Part shown: positions 27,701 to 42,800 of the stretch, piece after piece
How the letters are laid out: each line of letters opens with the position of its first letter
How positions within the stretch are numbered: the stretch's first letter is position 1
NCBI RefSeq assembly: GCF_023065955.2
Contig: NW_026623089.1
Span: forward strand, 35,618,767-35,682,766
DNA: 64,000 bases
Source of the DNA: Ursus arctos
Taxonomy: Eukaryota; Chordata; Mammalia; Carnivora; Ursidae
Direction: 5' to 3'
Notes under the pieces: generated by a model
Database searches by the model: none
Seen by the model: only the letters and a program-made list of their open reading frames with translations
What the model was told of the DNA's origin: nothing
Made by a program: the position numbers and the translations under genes

Positions 27701-30700
27701 ATTGTAGAACAATTATGACAATCAGTTCAGGTATACTTTCATATATATGTCTCCTAAGTCTCTGTTGGGACAGCTGAGGAAACAAATCTCCATTATCACA
27801 ACTCAGTCCAAGAGCCAAACCATGTCTAGGACACATAAAGATGATGTGACAGCAAGAGCCAGGACATCACCATCCCAGGCCCCTAAACTGAGTAATTAAA
27901 AAAATTAACAAAATCAAAGAATCCCCAAAAGACATCAATTTCAGTGGAAGCAGCAGAAAAGGATAATGTTTCCTCAACAGTAGGGAATGGTCGGTCAGCC
28001 AACAAGAGCAATCCTTTTTACATATAATGTTTTTGCTTTAATCAGAGCAGTATAAAGGACTCTTAGGTCCCTTTAGAACTGTTTAACACAAATCTGAGAG
28101 AGGCATCCCGTAATCAGACTCAAAGGAACCTACCTACCTATAATCAATACAATAACTCAAAAGCAACACCAAAATGAGATATAAACATAACAGACGCATA
28201 ATTTTTTTCTAGTCTAATACCTATATTTAAACTAATCGTGCTTACATTCCTAACAAAGCATGTTTAATTATAATAAAGCTACATAGTAAGTTGTTTAACT
28301 CTAAAGCACATTAATGTTTTTTCATTACTGATACGGTACACTACATGCTGGCACCAAAAACATCACTGAACTTAACACTTCAGTTAACATACTTTGGTTT
28401 CAACTTTCATGGCACAATCTTCATTCGCTGGTTCTTCTTGAGTGTCACATTTACCAACCAAATCCTTGAAGATAGCCAAACGACATTCAGCATTTTCCTC
28501 AAGTATCTCTCGTTCCTGAAGGAGAGTTTCCCTTTATAACACAAATTAATCCCATTAAGAAAAAGCAACACTTTGTGTTTTTTTAAATTTCCAAGATTAA
28601 GGATACATGCACCCTTATGTGTACTGCAGTACTATTTACAAGAGCCAAACTACAGAAGCAGCCCAAGTGTCCATCGATAGACAAATGGATAAAGAAGATG
28701 TGGGGGGTGTGCGTGTGTGTGTGTGTGTTGTGTGTGTGTGTATTATTTAGCCATGAAAAGGAATGAAATATTGCCATTTACAACAACATGGATGGAGCTA
28801 GAGATTATAATGCTAAGCAAAATAAGTCAAAAAAAGACAAATACCATATGATCTCACTCATATGTGGAATTGAAGAAACAAAACAAAAGAGCAAAGGGAA
28901 AAAAGAGAGACAAACCAAGAAGCCGACTCTTAACCACAGAGAACAAACTGATGGTTACCAGAGGGAAGGTGTGGGGGGGATGGGTCATATGGGTGATGGG
29001 GATTTAAGAGTACACTTATCATGATGAAAAAAATAATAAAAATAAATTTCTAAGATTAAGTACATTATAAATTAAAAGCAGATTTTTAATCATTCATATA
29101 CAACTCTGAGTCCCTGTGAGGATTAGCAAGTTACTTTCAAGCCATAAAGGTCAGAATTCAGAAGCCACTTAATATAAGTAAATAACTTCTAAAAAGTCCG
29201 TTTTTACTAGGACATGAAAGAAATAACTTACTTAAAGTCAGCTTCCCGTTGAGCTAAATATTGAGTAAACTCCTGTGTAACTTCATCACGAATTTTAAAT
29301 TCCAACGTTAACTTTTCTTTTCTTTCATCTATCAGTTTTTTTTTCAAGTCTTCTATTAAATCCAACAGTTTCTAAAACAAAAATATCAAAATCCTAAGAA
29401 CAAATATATCCCAAACGAAATACTACAGTCTGAGCATTCAAAAATAACTCTTCATTTAGTCGACTATAATTATGCATCCTATTTTAATAGTGATAATATT
29501 CTCACGGAAAATTATGTATTTGCAGAAATTCATTAATCTGAAATATCAGGTGGACCTTTCCACATTTTAAAAATACACTTACAGTAACTCAAATGTATTA
29601 CTGTACGGCTACACTAAGAAAGAAAAAAAAGAAAAAAATCTGAAAATCTATTATCTACCAGGAACTACTCTGGAGAGTTCATATTTGATGCCTTTCAATC
29701 CACACAACCTTCTGTGAACTTGGTAGCAGCATCCATACCTCATAGGTGAAAAAAGTAAAGATTGGGTCTGTGGAAAGTGCTAAAGGTTGGATTTTAAATC
29801 AGTCAAGATCTAAAGCCTAAGAGTTACATAGAGTAGTTACTAAGAACCCCCAAACACTTTCCAAAAATGGAAAAAAGAGATGTTACATAAACTTATCTTA
29901 TTTGGCTTTTATAACTATCCAAATGTGAGCAACAACTCCAAGACCTTGGAGAAAGCATACATAATCACGTAATATGGACAATGAATAAATAAAGCAATTA
30001 ACACTTGACATGGCCAATATAGATGTATAATAAAATAAATTATAGCATCAGATAATAGCCTTATATTCCTTAGGGTTTCTATTTAAAGTTTCTCAATAAT
30101 AAATTAACTAATAAACTCTCTCAAAGCTACAGATCTTGCAATGTCTCAATTTTATATCTGAAAATATTTTCTATAGATATCCTGACTTTGAAATTCTCCT
30201 AAGAACCTATACTGAGGAAATACTTATAAAACAGGACCCAGCGTTTTGGCTGTGAAGATGATTATCAGAGTATTGTTTTGTGGTAGCAGTTATATTTAAC
30301 TAAGGAAAAGTGAAACCTAATTCAAAAGTCAAACATAAAAGATTAGTTCAATTATGGTACAATCACACAGTAACCTACTGTAATGAACAATGATGACATA
30401 GTAATAATTCATACTTTGCACAATTTACTTTTAAGTAAAGAAAATCAGGATACAAAAGAGTAATGTACAGTAAAAATCCATTAACGTGAGTGGTATGTAG
30501 GGATCTTTATATTTGTTTCCCTCTTTCTCTTTTTCCAGACTTTACCATGATTAAATAATACTTTTATAATTTCAAACAATCACATTTTCCCACTGTTTAA
30601 AACAATAAGCTGTAACGAGACCTGAGCTGAGATCAAGAGTCAGAAGCTTAACTGACTGAGCCACTCAGGCACCCCTATGTTTATAACAGCAATGTCCACA

Positions 30701-30772
30701 ATAGCCAAACTATGAAAAGAGTCCAGATGTCCATCAATAGATGAATGGATAAAGAAGATGTGGAATGAATAT

Positions 30773-30851
<79 letters not shown>

Positions 30852-33800
30852 AGGGAATAGTACTCAGCCATCAAAAAAAATGAAATCTTGCCATCTACAA
30901 CAACATGGATGGCATTAGAGGGTATTATGCTAAGCGAAATAAGACAGAGAAAGACAATCACATGATCTCACTCATATGTGGAATTTAAGAAACAAAACAG
31001 AGGATCATAGGAGAAGGGAGGGAAAAATAAAACAAGACAAAATCAGAAGAGACAAACCATGAGACTGTTCATCATAGGAAACAAACTGAGGGTTGCTGGA
31101 GGGGAGAGGGGTGGGGAGATTGGGTAATTGAGTGATGGACATTAAGGAGGGCACGTGATGTAATGAACACTGGGTATTATAGAAGACGAATGAATCACTG
31201 AACTCTACCTCTGAAACTAATAATAATACACTGTATATTAATTGAATTTAAATTTAAAAAAATAAAATGGAACAATAAACTGTAATGTTTAAGAAGAAAT
31301 GTGGGAGACCTAGAGAAATCTACATGAATGTAGGAATAGCTTGGGAAATTGGTTTATTTAAATAATTCTCAACAATTCATTTTTTATCATTGTTAGGATA
31401 TGACAGTTTTTGCTAAAAAAACTCTGGTCTTTCTAGCTAAATGAACCATAAGTATTAATATGCTAATATCAATGTATCTCACAATGATTTTTAATGCCAG
31501 TTAAAATGCTAATAATATAAAGCAAGCAGTCTAATCAGTTTCATTTTTAAAAGTTAAATATTAGAATACACTTTGATGAAATGTTTATTTTATCAATGTT
31601 ATAGGAAGATATGCACTTACACTATGTAGTCAATTATAAACTATAGCGTTATTTTTCTCTGGTAAATTCAGGAATTTTACTAACATTTCAACTTTAATCA
31701 ACATTATACATAAACTTCAGCTTTGAGAAGATCAGTACAAACTAAAATAGGTCTACTGATCACTCCTTTTGTCCCTGAGGTAAAGTATTACATTACAGAG
31801 GTCCTTGGTAAACAAGATTCCATCACATAGTGACCAGATAAATTGGGACTAGCATCTGAAGCTTTCATTCTCATCTCCAAACAATATAGGTGCAATGATG
31901 GCTTTCAGGGACAATGAAGTAAATTATTAAAATGAGAATATTTAACCCAATACATCATCCATCTACGTGGACTTCTACAGTCCAAGGGTACTAGGATGTG
32001 AGATTTGTCAACACCATTAAAGCACAACCATGAGCACAAGGTTATCAGTGTTCCTAGGACAATGGTAAGAAGACTCCATATCTATAGATGTAGTTATGGC
32101 CAGTTAATGAGGCGAACCAGTAATGTGAACATGAGCTAAATCTCAGGATTAGTACAATGTAAATAAATGTGTGAACTGTATTTGGACAGAGGCTAAAATT
32201 ACCACTGTTCAATCTTATTTATTTACCATAAATATAAGATGACCAACCAATTCCTGTTTTTGAAGAAAGAATAATTGGTACTGGGTGGCCATTTTGAGTG
32301 CTTGTACTCAAGTTTGCAAACTAAGTATGGTGGAGTATGCAAAAATCATTGAGTGAAAGGATACTGCGGAACAAGATATTCACATGGTGTCAAGGTATCA
32401 TCCCACAGGTAATATACTTTCACAATGAAAGGAGATCTGAAACATAATACCTTAACCAAATGAGCAAAACTTAGCATCACCAAGAATGGCGAAATCAGAC
32501 ATGTGTCTCCAGATAGGATGCAACAGGAAAGTCACAACTTGACCTATATTAATAGTGTAAAACCTGAACCGTGAGGAAAAATTTGAGAAATCCACATACC
32601 TGGGGGTATTCTGCAAGACAACTACCCTCAACTTCTCAAAAATATCTTTGTTAGATAACAAATAACTAAAGAAACATAAGAAACCTGACAATCAAAAGCA
32701 ATTTTTTAACTTTGGTTGTAGATGAAAAACAAATGGCCATAAAGGATATACTGGGATCACTGAAGAAATCTTAATATGGATAGTAGAACAGATTATATTA
32801 TTCTATCAATGTTAAATTCCTTAGGTGTGAAAATGGTCTTATGATCATCAGAATATGTCTACAGTATTAGGAAACATGCTGAAGTAGTTAATTGTAAGGT
32901 ATCATTCATTATGTAGACACCTTGTTTTCAAATGGTACAAGCAAAAAAAAAAAATGTATTCACATACGCATAGAGAATTAAACATGGAACAAAGTTAACT
33001 GACAAACTCAATGGGTTTTCATTGTACTAGTCTTTCCGTGGGTTTAAAATTTTTCAAAATATAGGGCGCCTGGCTGGCTCAGTTAGTACAGCGTGCAACT
33101 CTTGATCTCAGAGTTGTGAGTCCAAGCCCCATGTTAGCCAGAGATTATTTAAAAATAAAATCTTTAAAAAAATTTTTTTTTCAAAATATGAAGTTGAGAT
33201 ATATAAAAAATTAAGCATTTTGTTGAAAAAAATTGGAAGACAGGGAGCCTTAAGTATTGTTAACCCTAACTTCACAATAATAATAAGCCAAGCTTAGAAG
33301 TATGAGTTCTTAATACATACTCTCTTCTCCTCGTAGCTAATGAAAGCCTTATCTTCCTCCAATGTTTTATCTAGATCTTCATCTGTAGGTTCAGTTTCCA
33401 CACTTTGGTTTTCTACACCTTTTTCTAGATCCTCTATTAGATCTTCATCTTCCACCACGTCTTCTAGACCACTTTCCCATGAAATTGTGGATCTTTTTAC
33501 ATTTAATATTTTATTAACTGAATTATTAACATCTAATAATACATCTTGAGAAGACTTGACAGGTCCAAATGATTTCTCTTGAGAAGAATTTAAAGTGTCT
33601 GGAACATAAACCTGTTAAAATATCCAATGTGACTTTTAAAACAGAAAAGGAAAAACTGTCAACTAAAAAATAATTTCATAAATTTAAGTCAAATGGCAAT
33701 CTAGTGCTTAAGAAAGACCTGTGCAAACTAACATACAAGAAGGATTCCTAGCAGAGGGCTTCCTGATTAGATACTAAGTGAAGCAGGCGGGTGGCAGAGC

Positions 33801-36800
33801 AGACAATTCATTACAAGAATCTCGTAATTTGGGGGACGCCTGGGTGGCTCAGTTGTTGAGCATCCAACTCCTGGTTTCAGCTCAGGTCATGATCTCAGGG
33901 TTGTGGGATAGAGCCCCATTGTTAGGCTCCACACTCAGCCTGAAGTCTGCTTGCGTTTCTCTCTCTCTGCTCCTCCCCCTCCCATGCTTGCTTTCTTTCT
34001 CTCTCTCTCATTCTCTAAAATAAATAAATAAATCTTAAAGAAAATAATAATACCAGGGGGAGCCTTCAATCTTGTCACATGTCCTCTTACTTGGTCAAAC
34101 ATTTACATTTTTAATTTTCAATTATTTCCTAGGTTTACAGTTTTAAGTGCAAAATGTATTAGCTGAGAAAAAATGGTTTATATTCTAATAAGAGACTTAA
34201 TAAGAGACTTAATAAATTCTGCAGAAATTTGAGTATATTTACTTTTTGTGCAATGGCTGAGAATTTCAACACATTAAGTGTTTCATCATACGCAAAGTAA
34301 CATTGGCTGATGTTGACAATCATGCATATTTTCCCTTTACCATTAAAAAAACTTTGAAAATAGTGGGTCAATTTACTTTCCCGGAAAGGCACGTGCTGTT
34401 GAAACCTATGGAAAAAATTTTCAAAAAACTCTAAGTTAAAACAAATCTCATGAAATCAGAACACTAATAAATTTTACAAAGAAATAATTAATCTAGCTAT
34501 CATGGACTTCTAGATTGGTGATTAGCCTATAAAAGTCATTTTCTGTTTATTTATACTATTTTCTTTAAATACTGCTAATAATAATACTAACGCTAACAGT
34601 AACTCGCTAGAGAAAAATGTTAAGAAAATTGAAGTGGGTTGTATTTTCTAGTGTAAAGCAATTTTACAACATATGCCATGAAACACCTTTACTAAAAATG
34701 ATAAAGGCTAATTATAATTTATTCAGCCTAAAATGCTAATTAATACAGAAATCTATCACGTCTAGAAGACCACAATGATTAGTTGTTTAAATAGAATGGT
34801 TGTAGATAATAAGCCAGGATCATGAAAAGCTTATTACAAGTGTCTGCTGACATACACTTGCTATGGAAAATATTGTGTTTACTTGAGTCACTGGCATCGA
34901 CTGACATTGTTTTTATTTCGATTTTTTTTAATCCAAGAACTCTAAGTATTTCTATCATACTTCATATATAGTCATTATATAAAAGCCGGTTAAAAACAAA
35001 AAAGAACTTCCTAAAATTAGAGTTCAAAGTTTAAATATTAACACTTAACATACCCATAGCACTTCCAGCAACACTTACTTTGATTTTTCACTGTTTTTTA
35101 AAACATTGATACACTTCCCCAGAGTCAATAAAGAAGTGTTGATATTCCCAGTCTCTCTTAACCTTTCCCCTTCATTCTGTGTCTTCATGCTTCTTTCTGA
35201 ACCAGCAAGATCACATAAACACAATCTGAATTAACCAAAACAAACAAACAAACAAAAAACTATAAAAAGTTCTTCAAAACAAAACAATTCAAAATAATTA
35301 CAATTTGTTTTTTAAGTGAGAGAGAGAGTGAGCATTAGTGGGGGGTGAGGGGCAGAGGGAGAGGGAGAGAGAGAATCTTGAATGGGCTCCATGCATGGAG
35401 CCTGACAGGGGACTCAATCTCACAATCTTAAGGTCAGGACCTGAGCCGAAATCAAGAGTCAGATGCTTAACCAATTGAGCCACCCAGAGCACCCCGAATA
35501 ATTACAATTTAAAGAATGTTCAACTTACTCACTGACTCGCATTACACGAGGCATTTCAGAATCTTCAATCTGTAATATTCTAATAGTGAATATGCTGTGA
35601 CTAAAAGAAATTTAGAAAAATCAAATGTTATCTTTCCTTTTTATTCAAAATAGGCAAAGCAAGCATCTAAATCAACACCTATTTATATCTTATACTAGCC
35701 GTACCTCCAGCACTGCACTTTCCAACTAGTTGCCAGAAACTTCAATCCAGTGTTCCACTGTCACCTACATACCTAACTCCCTAAAACCAAATATCTTATC
35801 TTTCATTTTGCCCCAAATTCTTTGAGCCCTCTCCTTCCCTTAACAAACTTCTATTAGAGAGATCATTTAAAATAAAATATCAATTTACTTGCAAAGATCT
35901 TACTATTAGTTAAAATGCTATATATACTGCTAATTCTCTTTTAATATACTCCTAAAGTAAAGCATACGTTAGGCCCAAATACAGGCTTATCTGGATCATA
36001 TACTATTTTCACGCCATACTGAGTATGGGGGATAGGGCTCTTTCCCCCTTAAGAGACAACCTATTCTAAATATTTCACTGCTTAAACTTATTTCCTTTTG
36101 TCTCTCATGCCTCAATTCCTTCCTTCAAAAACATCATTCCTTAACCCCTTGAGAAGCATATTAAAACTCTTAAATATTGAGCTTATTCACATAAAGAATA
36201 AAAATACTTAAAAGACTTCATGCAAATTAGTAAATTTTGTTAGAACAATAAATAGTCCTGATAATCTTATGTGTTTAGTGGTCTTAACAAAATATTTTTT
36301 ATGCCCATGAATTCATTTAACACATCAGAGAACCTACTGCCCATTTTAATCTTAAATTAGTTGTATTTACAATAGCACAGAACACCCTGGGTGCTCAGAG
36401 CTCACACGGCAGGGTTTACTCTTTACCTTCTACTAGAAGCATTGTTCAGCTTTGTGAAGGCAACACTCTGGTGCTTTATTCCTAGTTTTAAAAGTCTATA
36501 TGCTTCTTTGGAATCAGATACTTGAATCCATTGTAGATCTTTAAAAAAGTAAAGAGGACACATATCACTTTATAAAAACAGCATTTGTTATACAATGTAA
36601 TCTCTTTAGAGATTTGTAACCTCTATTCCCAAAGACATATAATGAAATCTTTTAATAACACCCTCTAGGTGGAATCCACTCAGGTATTCTATATTCCACT
36701 AGAAAAGAGATACACAAGAGGAAAAAAGACAAAGACAAATCATACTATGGATTAAACCTACAAAATTACCTAGATGTGAGACACTGCAGATTGTAATTCA

Positions 36801-39800
36801 TTAGTGAATCATGAAGTCAAATTTAGTCATAACCAGCATTTTATAAAAATGAAGTAGAATACAGAAAAATATCAAAGTGTATTCCTTGTACTAAGGGTAA
36901 GTATAAGTAATGAAACTTCTGAGTTGTAAATATGTATGCATATTTATACATATGCGAGTACTAGATCATGACATTATTAATGTATGTATGTACTTCCTAC
37001 TTTGAGTGGTGGTTTTAAAAAGTTGGAAAAACACCACTGTGGAAGAAGAGATACATTTTCATAGCTTCATAGCCACTACAAAGCAGCAGAATAACGTGAA
37101 TACCAACACACATAGCTTTTCCCACCTCCCAAAATTCCATCAGTGATATTCAAGCAAAACAATATCAACACTTACCTCTTTACACTCAGGTTTAATTAAC
37201 ATACTAAGACATACCTCCAAAGCACAAACTTCTCTTACTATGTTGATGTAAATAATTAATATAAAAATTTTCAATCTCCAGTTTGCTCTAAAGAAGCCTA
37301 GAAAGAAACTTCAGAGCAGTAAGATAAAAAGCACTCATTACTATACCTTTTATAAAAGAATAGCCCTTTACATCCTGCGAAAGGCGTAGCATCTTTCTCT
37401 TTTGGAACTTAGATAATACGGGAACAAACAAGTCATAAATGCATTCATTGTAAATCTCAAAGAAAGAAACCCACACAGAAAATTTTATATTATTATCCAT
37501 ATTCAAGCTAGCTTGTTCACAGTCTTTCATGGATTCTTCAAACTCTGGGATATTCAAAGAGTTGGTTAAACTTCCTACAAAAAATAAAAAAGGATAATCA
37601 CAAAATTAAGAAACTAGCTAAAAATGAGACAAGACAGATCAAGACCTCGGACTTGAAAAACAAGTATCCTTAATCTTTTAACCAGCAATGTTAAACATTT
37701 TTTGGACCAAAGCAGATGTTAAAAAAAAAAACAAAACTGTATTAATCAAAGCTTGGCTTCTTTTCATCTTTCTTTTCTTTTTGAAAGAATGTCAATGAAT
37801 CAAATTGAAGTTACACGTAAAGGACAAAGAAAAAATAGTAACTCTCTTGAATTCACATGAAAGTTACAAGTGAAAGGGATTCTTTGTGATATTAAATCCA
37901 AATAAAACTTTACAGTGACTGTTATTTCATATAGTATGTACCATTTTCCAAGAATTACTGTCATTTAAAAAATCAAATCACTAGGAGTGATTCAAAAATT
38001 AAAAGCTATTCAAATGTATTTCATATAATCAACATTTGAAAAGTGAGAAAGGAAACCTTACCATAAAGAGTATCATAACTATCATTCTGCAACACAACCT
38101 AAAAAGGAACAATTTTTTAAGTTAAAAACTATTTTTAGTTAAGGTTAAATAACCAGTACATTGATTATCTATCCAAATAAGTCACCAACCAAACCACAAC
38201 CTGTCATCTACACAATTCAATGACCTCTATTAATTCTTTCCCCCAGTTAAATAATACAGTCTCATAATAAGAAATCTGGGAAACCACAGAAGAGTATTAA
38301 AAAGAATATCGTCACATATGATCCCTGCCACTCACAGGCAATTACTAGTGATATTTCAATATATTCCTTTCTATTCTATTCCCCACATTTACTACATTGA
38401 GAGCTTTTACTTTTACTTGCTATAATTAAAATTTATTTGTAAACAAATAATGGTGGCTATGTAACTGAATAGATGTAAAATAATTATTCCCCTACTACTG
38501 AACATTTAGATTATTTACAAAGTTTTGTAAGTAAAAATAATACTAAGATAAATATCTTCATTTATAATTTTTTTTTCTGCATTCTAATTAGTTCCTTAGG
38601 ATATATCCCTAAATATGAATTAGTGGATGAAAAGATATGACAAATTTTTAAGTTCTCACTCACAGTATTGCCAAACTGTTTTCTAAAAACACATCTTACA
38701 CTCAACGTATGAAAGCATGATTTCATTTTTTAAATATTTTAGTAACTTCATAAGCAATATGATGTTTCAACTGGATAACTGTAAGGGAAATTTTTTTCAT
38801 TATTAATGACTTCAATTTCCTCTAAGAATTTTCTGTGCAATTACCTACCAATTTCCATAATTTTTATTTATACTCACTATTTTACTTTCAGAGATCATAA
38901 TCATGGACGCTGAATTGTGAACTCCACTGAGCAAAAATATTTTATCACCTTGAAACCCTGATTTCTAAATGTCTTAAAAAAGAAAAACTCTATCAATATT
39001 TTGCAGCTATCTATAAAAACTGTAAATAGTTTTAACAATCTTAAATAGGATAGTCTGAAAACATAACATAAAATCCACAAGAAACAGGAAGAATAGACAA
39101 ATATATCTTTACAAAAAACTTTCTGTGAAAAACTAATAGAAGAAAGAAAAGAAGCCAATATAACCTAAAAGATAAATGTTATCAGAAATTTTCACTTTTT
39201 ATTTCTCACATTTCCTTGTTTAGATTTTGTGTATACAAATTAACAATTAAAAAGATTTTTTTAATCATCACATATAGTACTGTTTCTACAACCACCAAAA
39301 AAAATTTCAGAACCATTTACATTTGTATTGTTTAAACATTTCTGCTACTTGTACAATGTAAAGCAAGAAGAGAGGTCTTCAAACAAGTTTATACTTTTCT
39401 CAAAAAGAAAAGACAACCAGCACCACCACCACTACCACAAAATATTCAAATATAGGCTGAAACAAAGTAAAGAGCTAATAAAAGGTCATGATGTATATAT
39501 TTTTCACATACTAGACCACTTCCATACCTCTTTAATTTGCCGAAGCAATGCACTTTTGCTAGCAACCTCTTCTTTCTCTTGGTGTGGTGATAACCGTAAA
39601 TATTCTCTAGATCTATGTGGTTTAAGGTTCATCTTTGAATACAGTCTTTCCTGAAGACTATCAAATAATACATTCAAAGTTCGCGGCACAATACCAATAT
39701 TTTCTTCTGTGCCTGTGAAAAGAATTTTTGTTTTATACTCTCTTAGAGTATTAGCAAAGTGGAAACATTCCTGGATTACCAAGGCTCTTTTTATACCACT

Positions 39801-42800
39801 AACAGGCAAGAATAAATAGCTAAGACAAAAGCGAGAGAAGTTGAAGGATTACTCAGTTTTCCATCACTTTGCTCTTCATTGTATAACGGACATTTTATCA
39901 ACTAATATACTGATGCAAAACCTGAAATTTTACATTCACATCAGGCCATAACATCTTAAATCACCCATATCACAAAGTATAAAAGGTAAACAAAATGCTT
40001 CCCTGGTTATCCATGCTTAATTCACTACGTCACATAAATCCTTCTTCTGAATTGTTATCATCTACTTCTCTATCATACGTGTAAAGCAATTTCACAAATG
40101 AATTAAATCAACCTGAATCAAAAGCCATCGGCAATACATATTCAATATGCTATTACTATTAAAAATGGAGCAAATGTACCAGGTAATGGAAATATAACTA
40201 CATGCAAGTATTATGAGAATGAGTGACTATTAGTACTTTTTTCCTTTCCAGCAAAAATAATACAGTTTACCTTGAAATGTATATGTTTTTCCTGAATTGG
40301 TTAGTCCGTAAGTAAAAATCAGCCGACTTTGTCCTTTCAAGAGGTCTTTTACCGGCTGCATAATGCAACCCAGGAAGAATTCCTTCTGTGTAGTTTCTGG
40401 GCCAAAAACCTAATAAGCATTTTTTAAAACAAGTCTTTTTAGAAAATTCAAGTAAATTTTTACAATCAGTTCTACCCCATAACTCATGTTTTAAAATTTT
40501 ATTTTTTTAAGTTTATTTATTTAAGTAATCTCTAGAGCCAACATGGGGCTCAAACTCATGACCCCAAGATCAAGAGTTGTGTGCTCCCCCGAATGAGCCA
40601 ACCAGGCACCCCTCGTGTTTCAAAAATTTAAAAGATTTCTTTTACAAGATTCATATACTTACATAGGTGCTATATCCCCAACTCTCATAAATATACATGA
40701 TAGATTAACTACTGTCAGAAAGTTTTCAAGATAGAAATCTGACCTAGTCCATCAAGTTTTCACCTCAATTTTGAAAAGAACATTTCTTATAACAAAAAAG
40801 GTTAAAAAACTATACAGTAATTTATTCACTTCCAATTATATATTTACAAACCTGAAATTTGAGTCCTACTCTTGAGAAAAAAATACCAGTGCCTAACACC
40901 TAAGTTCCATAAGCACATGATGTATATAGTTCATTATATACAATTATGCAGCTACTTAGCCTAAGTCAAATTTCTTCTACTTAAAAGAAAAATCTTCAGT
41001 TTCACATAAGTACTTACCTTGGAAAAACTGAATTTCTGTGCCATCTGCCCAGAGCTTTTCTCACTTAATCGACCAAGGATGCTTTGAGGATCTTTCAGCA
41101 GAATAGTCTGTGAGTCTAGCATAGACACACAGCCCTAGAACACATAAATAATCCCACAATAAATAAATAAAAACAATGGTATTTTGTCCATTTAATGAAA
41201 GTAAAATCCAATCAAAGTCACCACAAACCTCAGACTCATGTTCTTTTTCTGACTGTGTAAATGGTCTTATTCGAAGACAAACCTGGAGATAATCTTTGGA
41301 TTCCAAACTATTTGCCTTAAAAAGAACAAAATAACTGTATTTAAAAAATGCAAAATAGGGCTTTTCAGAAATCACCTTTCTTTAAAGTGGCTATTACATA
41401 ACTGAGACTATAAAGAACCTCTAAACAAACAGTGATTCTCTCGTTTGTAACCATTTTATATGTCTAAAGAGAAGCAAATCTACTTAGAAAAAAACACTAC
41501 AAAAGACTCAGTTTCCTCTACCGTCTATATTTATACTTGAAGTTTACAATATACCTCTTTTCCATAAAATCCTAATCTTTATAGCTAAATACAAATAACA
41601 GGGCTCTCAGTCACTAAAACATAGTACTCTAGAATAAATTCCACGCAATCAGAATAATCTATTAACCCAAATGTTCAATTCCAACTAAAATTTTTTTGCT
41701 ATACAGCATTCTCTTTACTCCTTCCTTTGGGGAAGAAACAAGTTTAGTTCTTTTTTTTAAGATTATTTATTTATTTATTTGTCAGAGAGACAGAGAGAGA
41801 GAGAGAGACCACAAGCAGGGGAAGCAGTAGGCAGAGGGAGAAGCAGGCTCCCCGCTGAGCAAGGAGTCCAATGCGGGATTTGATCCCAGAACCCTGGGAT
41901 CATGACCGGAGCCAGGCAGATGCTTAACCGACAGCCATCCAAGTGTCCTGAGTTTAGTTCATTTCTTAAAATAATTCTAAAGAAATGTGGTGGTTTTTTT
42001 TAAGTAAAAAGGAACCAGTTACTTAAATACAACTTACTAAAAAAAACAAAAAACAAAAAACAAAAAACAACACCCAGGACCTAGAAAATCTGAAGTCTTA
42101 TATCTATTAAAGAAATTCAACTTATGTTCAAATAACCAAATAATCCCACAAAGAAACTCCAGGCCCTGGTAATTCATTAGTCAATTCTCTCAAACACTTT
42201 AGAATATAATCATACAAATCATAGAGAGGACTTTAAGAAAACAAAGAGAATACTTTTCAACTAATTTTGAGTATGACATAACCTTGACACCGCGATCTGA
42301 CAACGATATCCCCAGAAGAAATTACAGAACAATATCCCTAATTAAGATAGATGCGAAAATTCCCTAACAAAGTATTAGCCAATATATAAAATAGGATAAT
42401 ACAGACTGACCAAAAATGTTTTATCTCAGGAATACAAGGTCAATTTAGCATTCAAAAATCAATTTGGGTAAATAACCACATCGAAAGAATAAAGAAATGT
42501 TTATCTCTAGGGGCACCTGGGTGGCTCAGTCAGATAAGTGACTGCCTTCAGCTCAGGTCATGATCCCAGAGTCCTGGGATGGAGCCCCAGGTAGGGCTCC
42601 CTGCTCAGTGGGGAGTGTACTTGTCCCTCTCCCCGTGCCCCACCTCTGCTCATGCTTTCTCTCTCTAATAAATAAATAAAATCTTAAAAAAAAAAAAAAG
42701 AAATGTTTGTCACTAATAGATGTAGGGAAAAAAAGCATTTGAATGATGACATGAAATTGACATAAGCATTCAACATCCATTCATAATAATTCTCAGCAAA

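Noticed and set aside
28583..28777. 64-codon ORF with a Thr-His repeat
   Set aside because: It is the (GT)n microsatellite in an L1 read in translation.
30640..30961. Minus-strand ORFs with Cys-Val and Ile-Tyr runs
   Set aside because: Translation of the (TA)n(CA)n microsatellite in an L1.
39328..39654. 108-codon plus-strand ORF
   Set aside because: Shadow of KIF20B exon 6 on the opposite strand.
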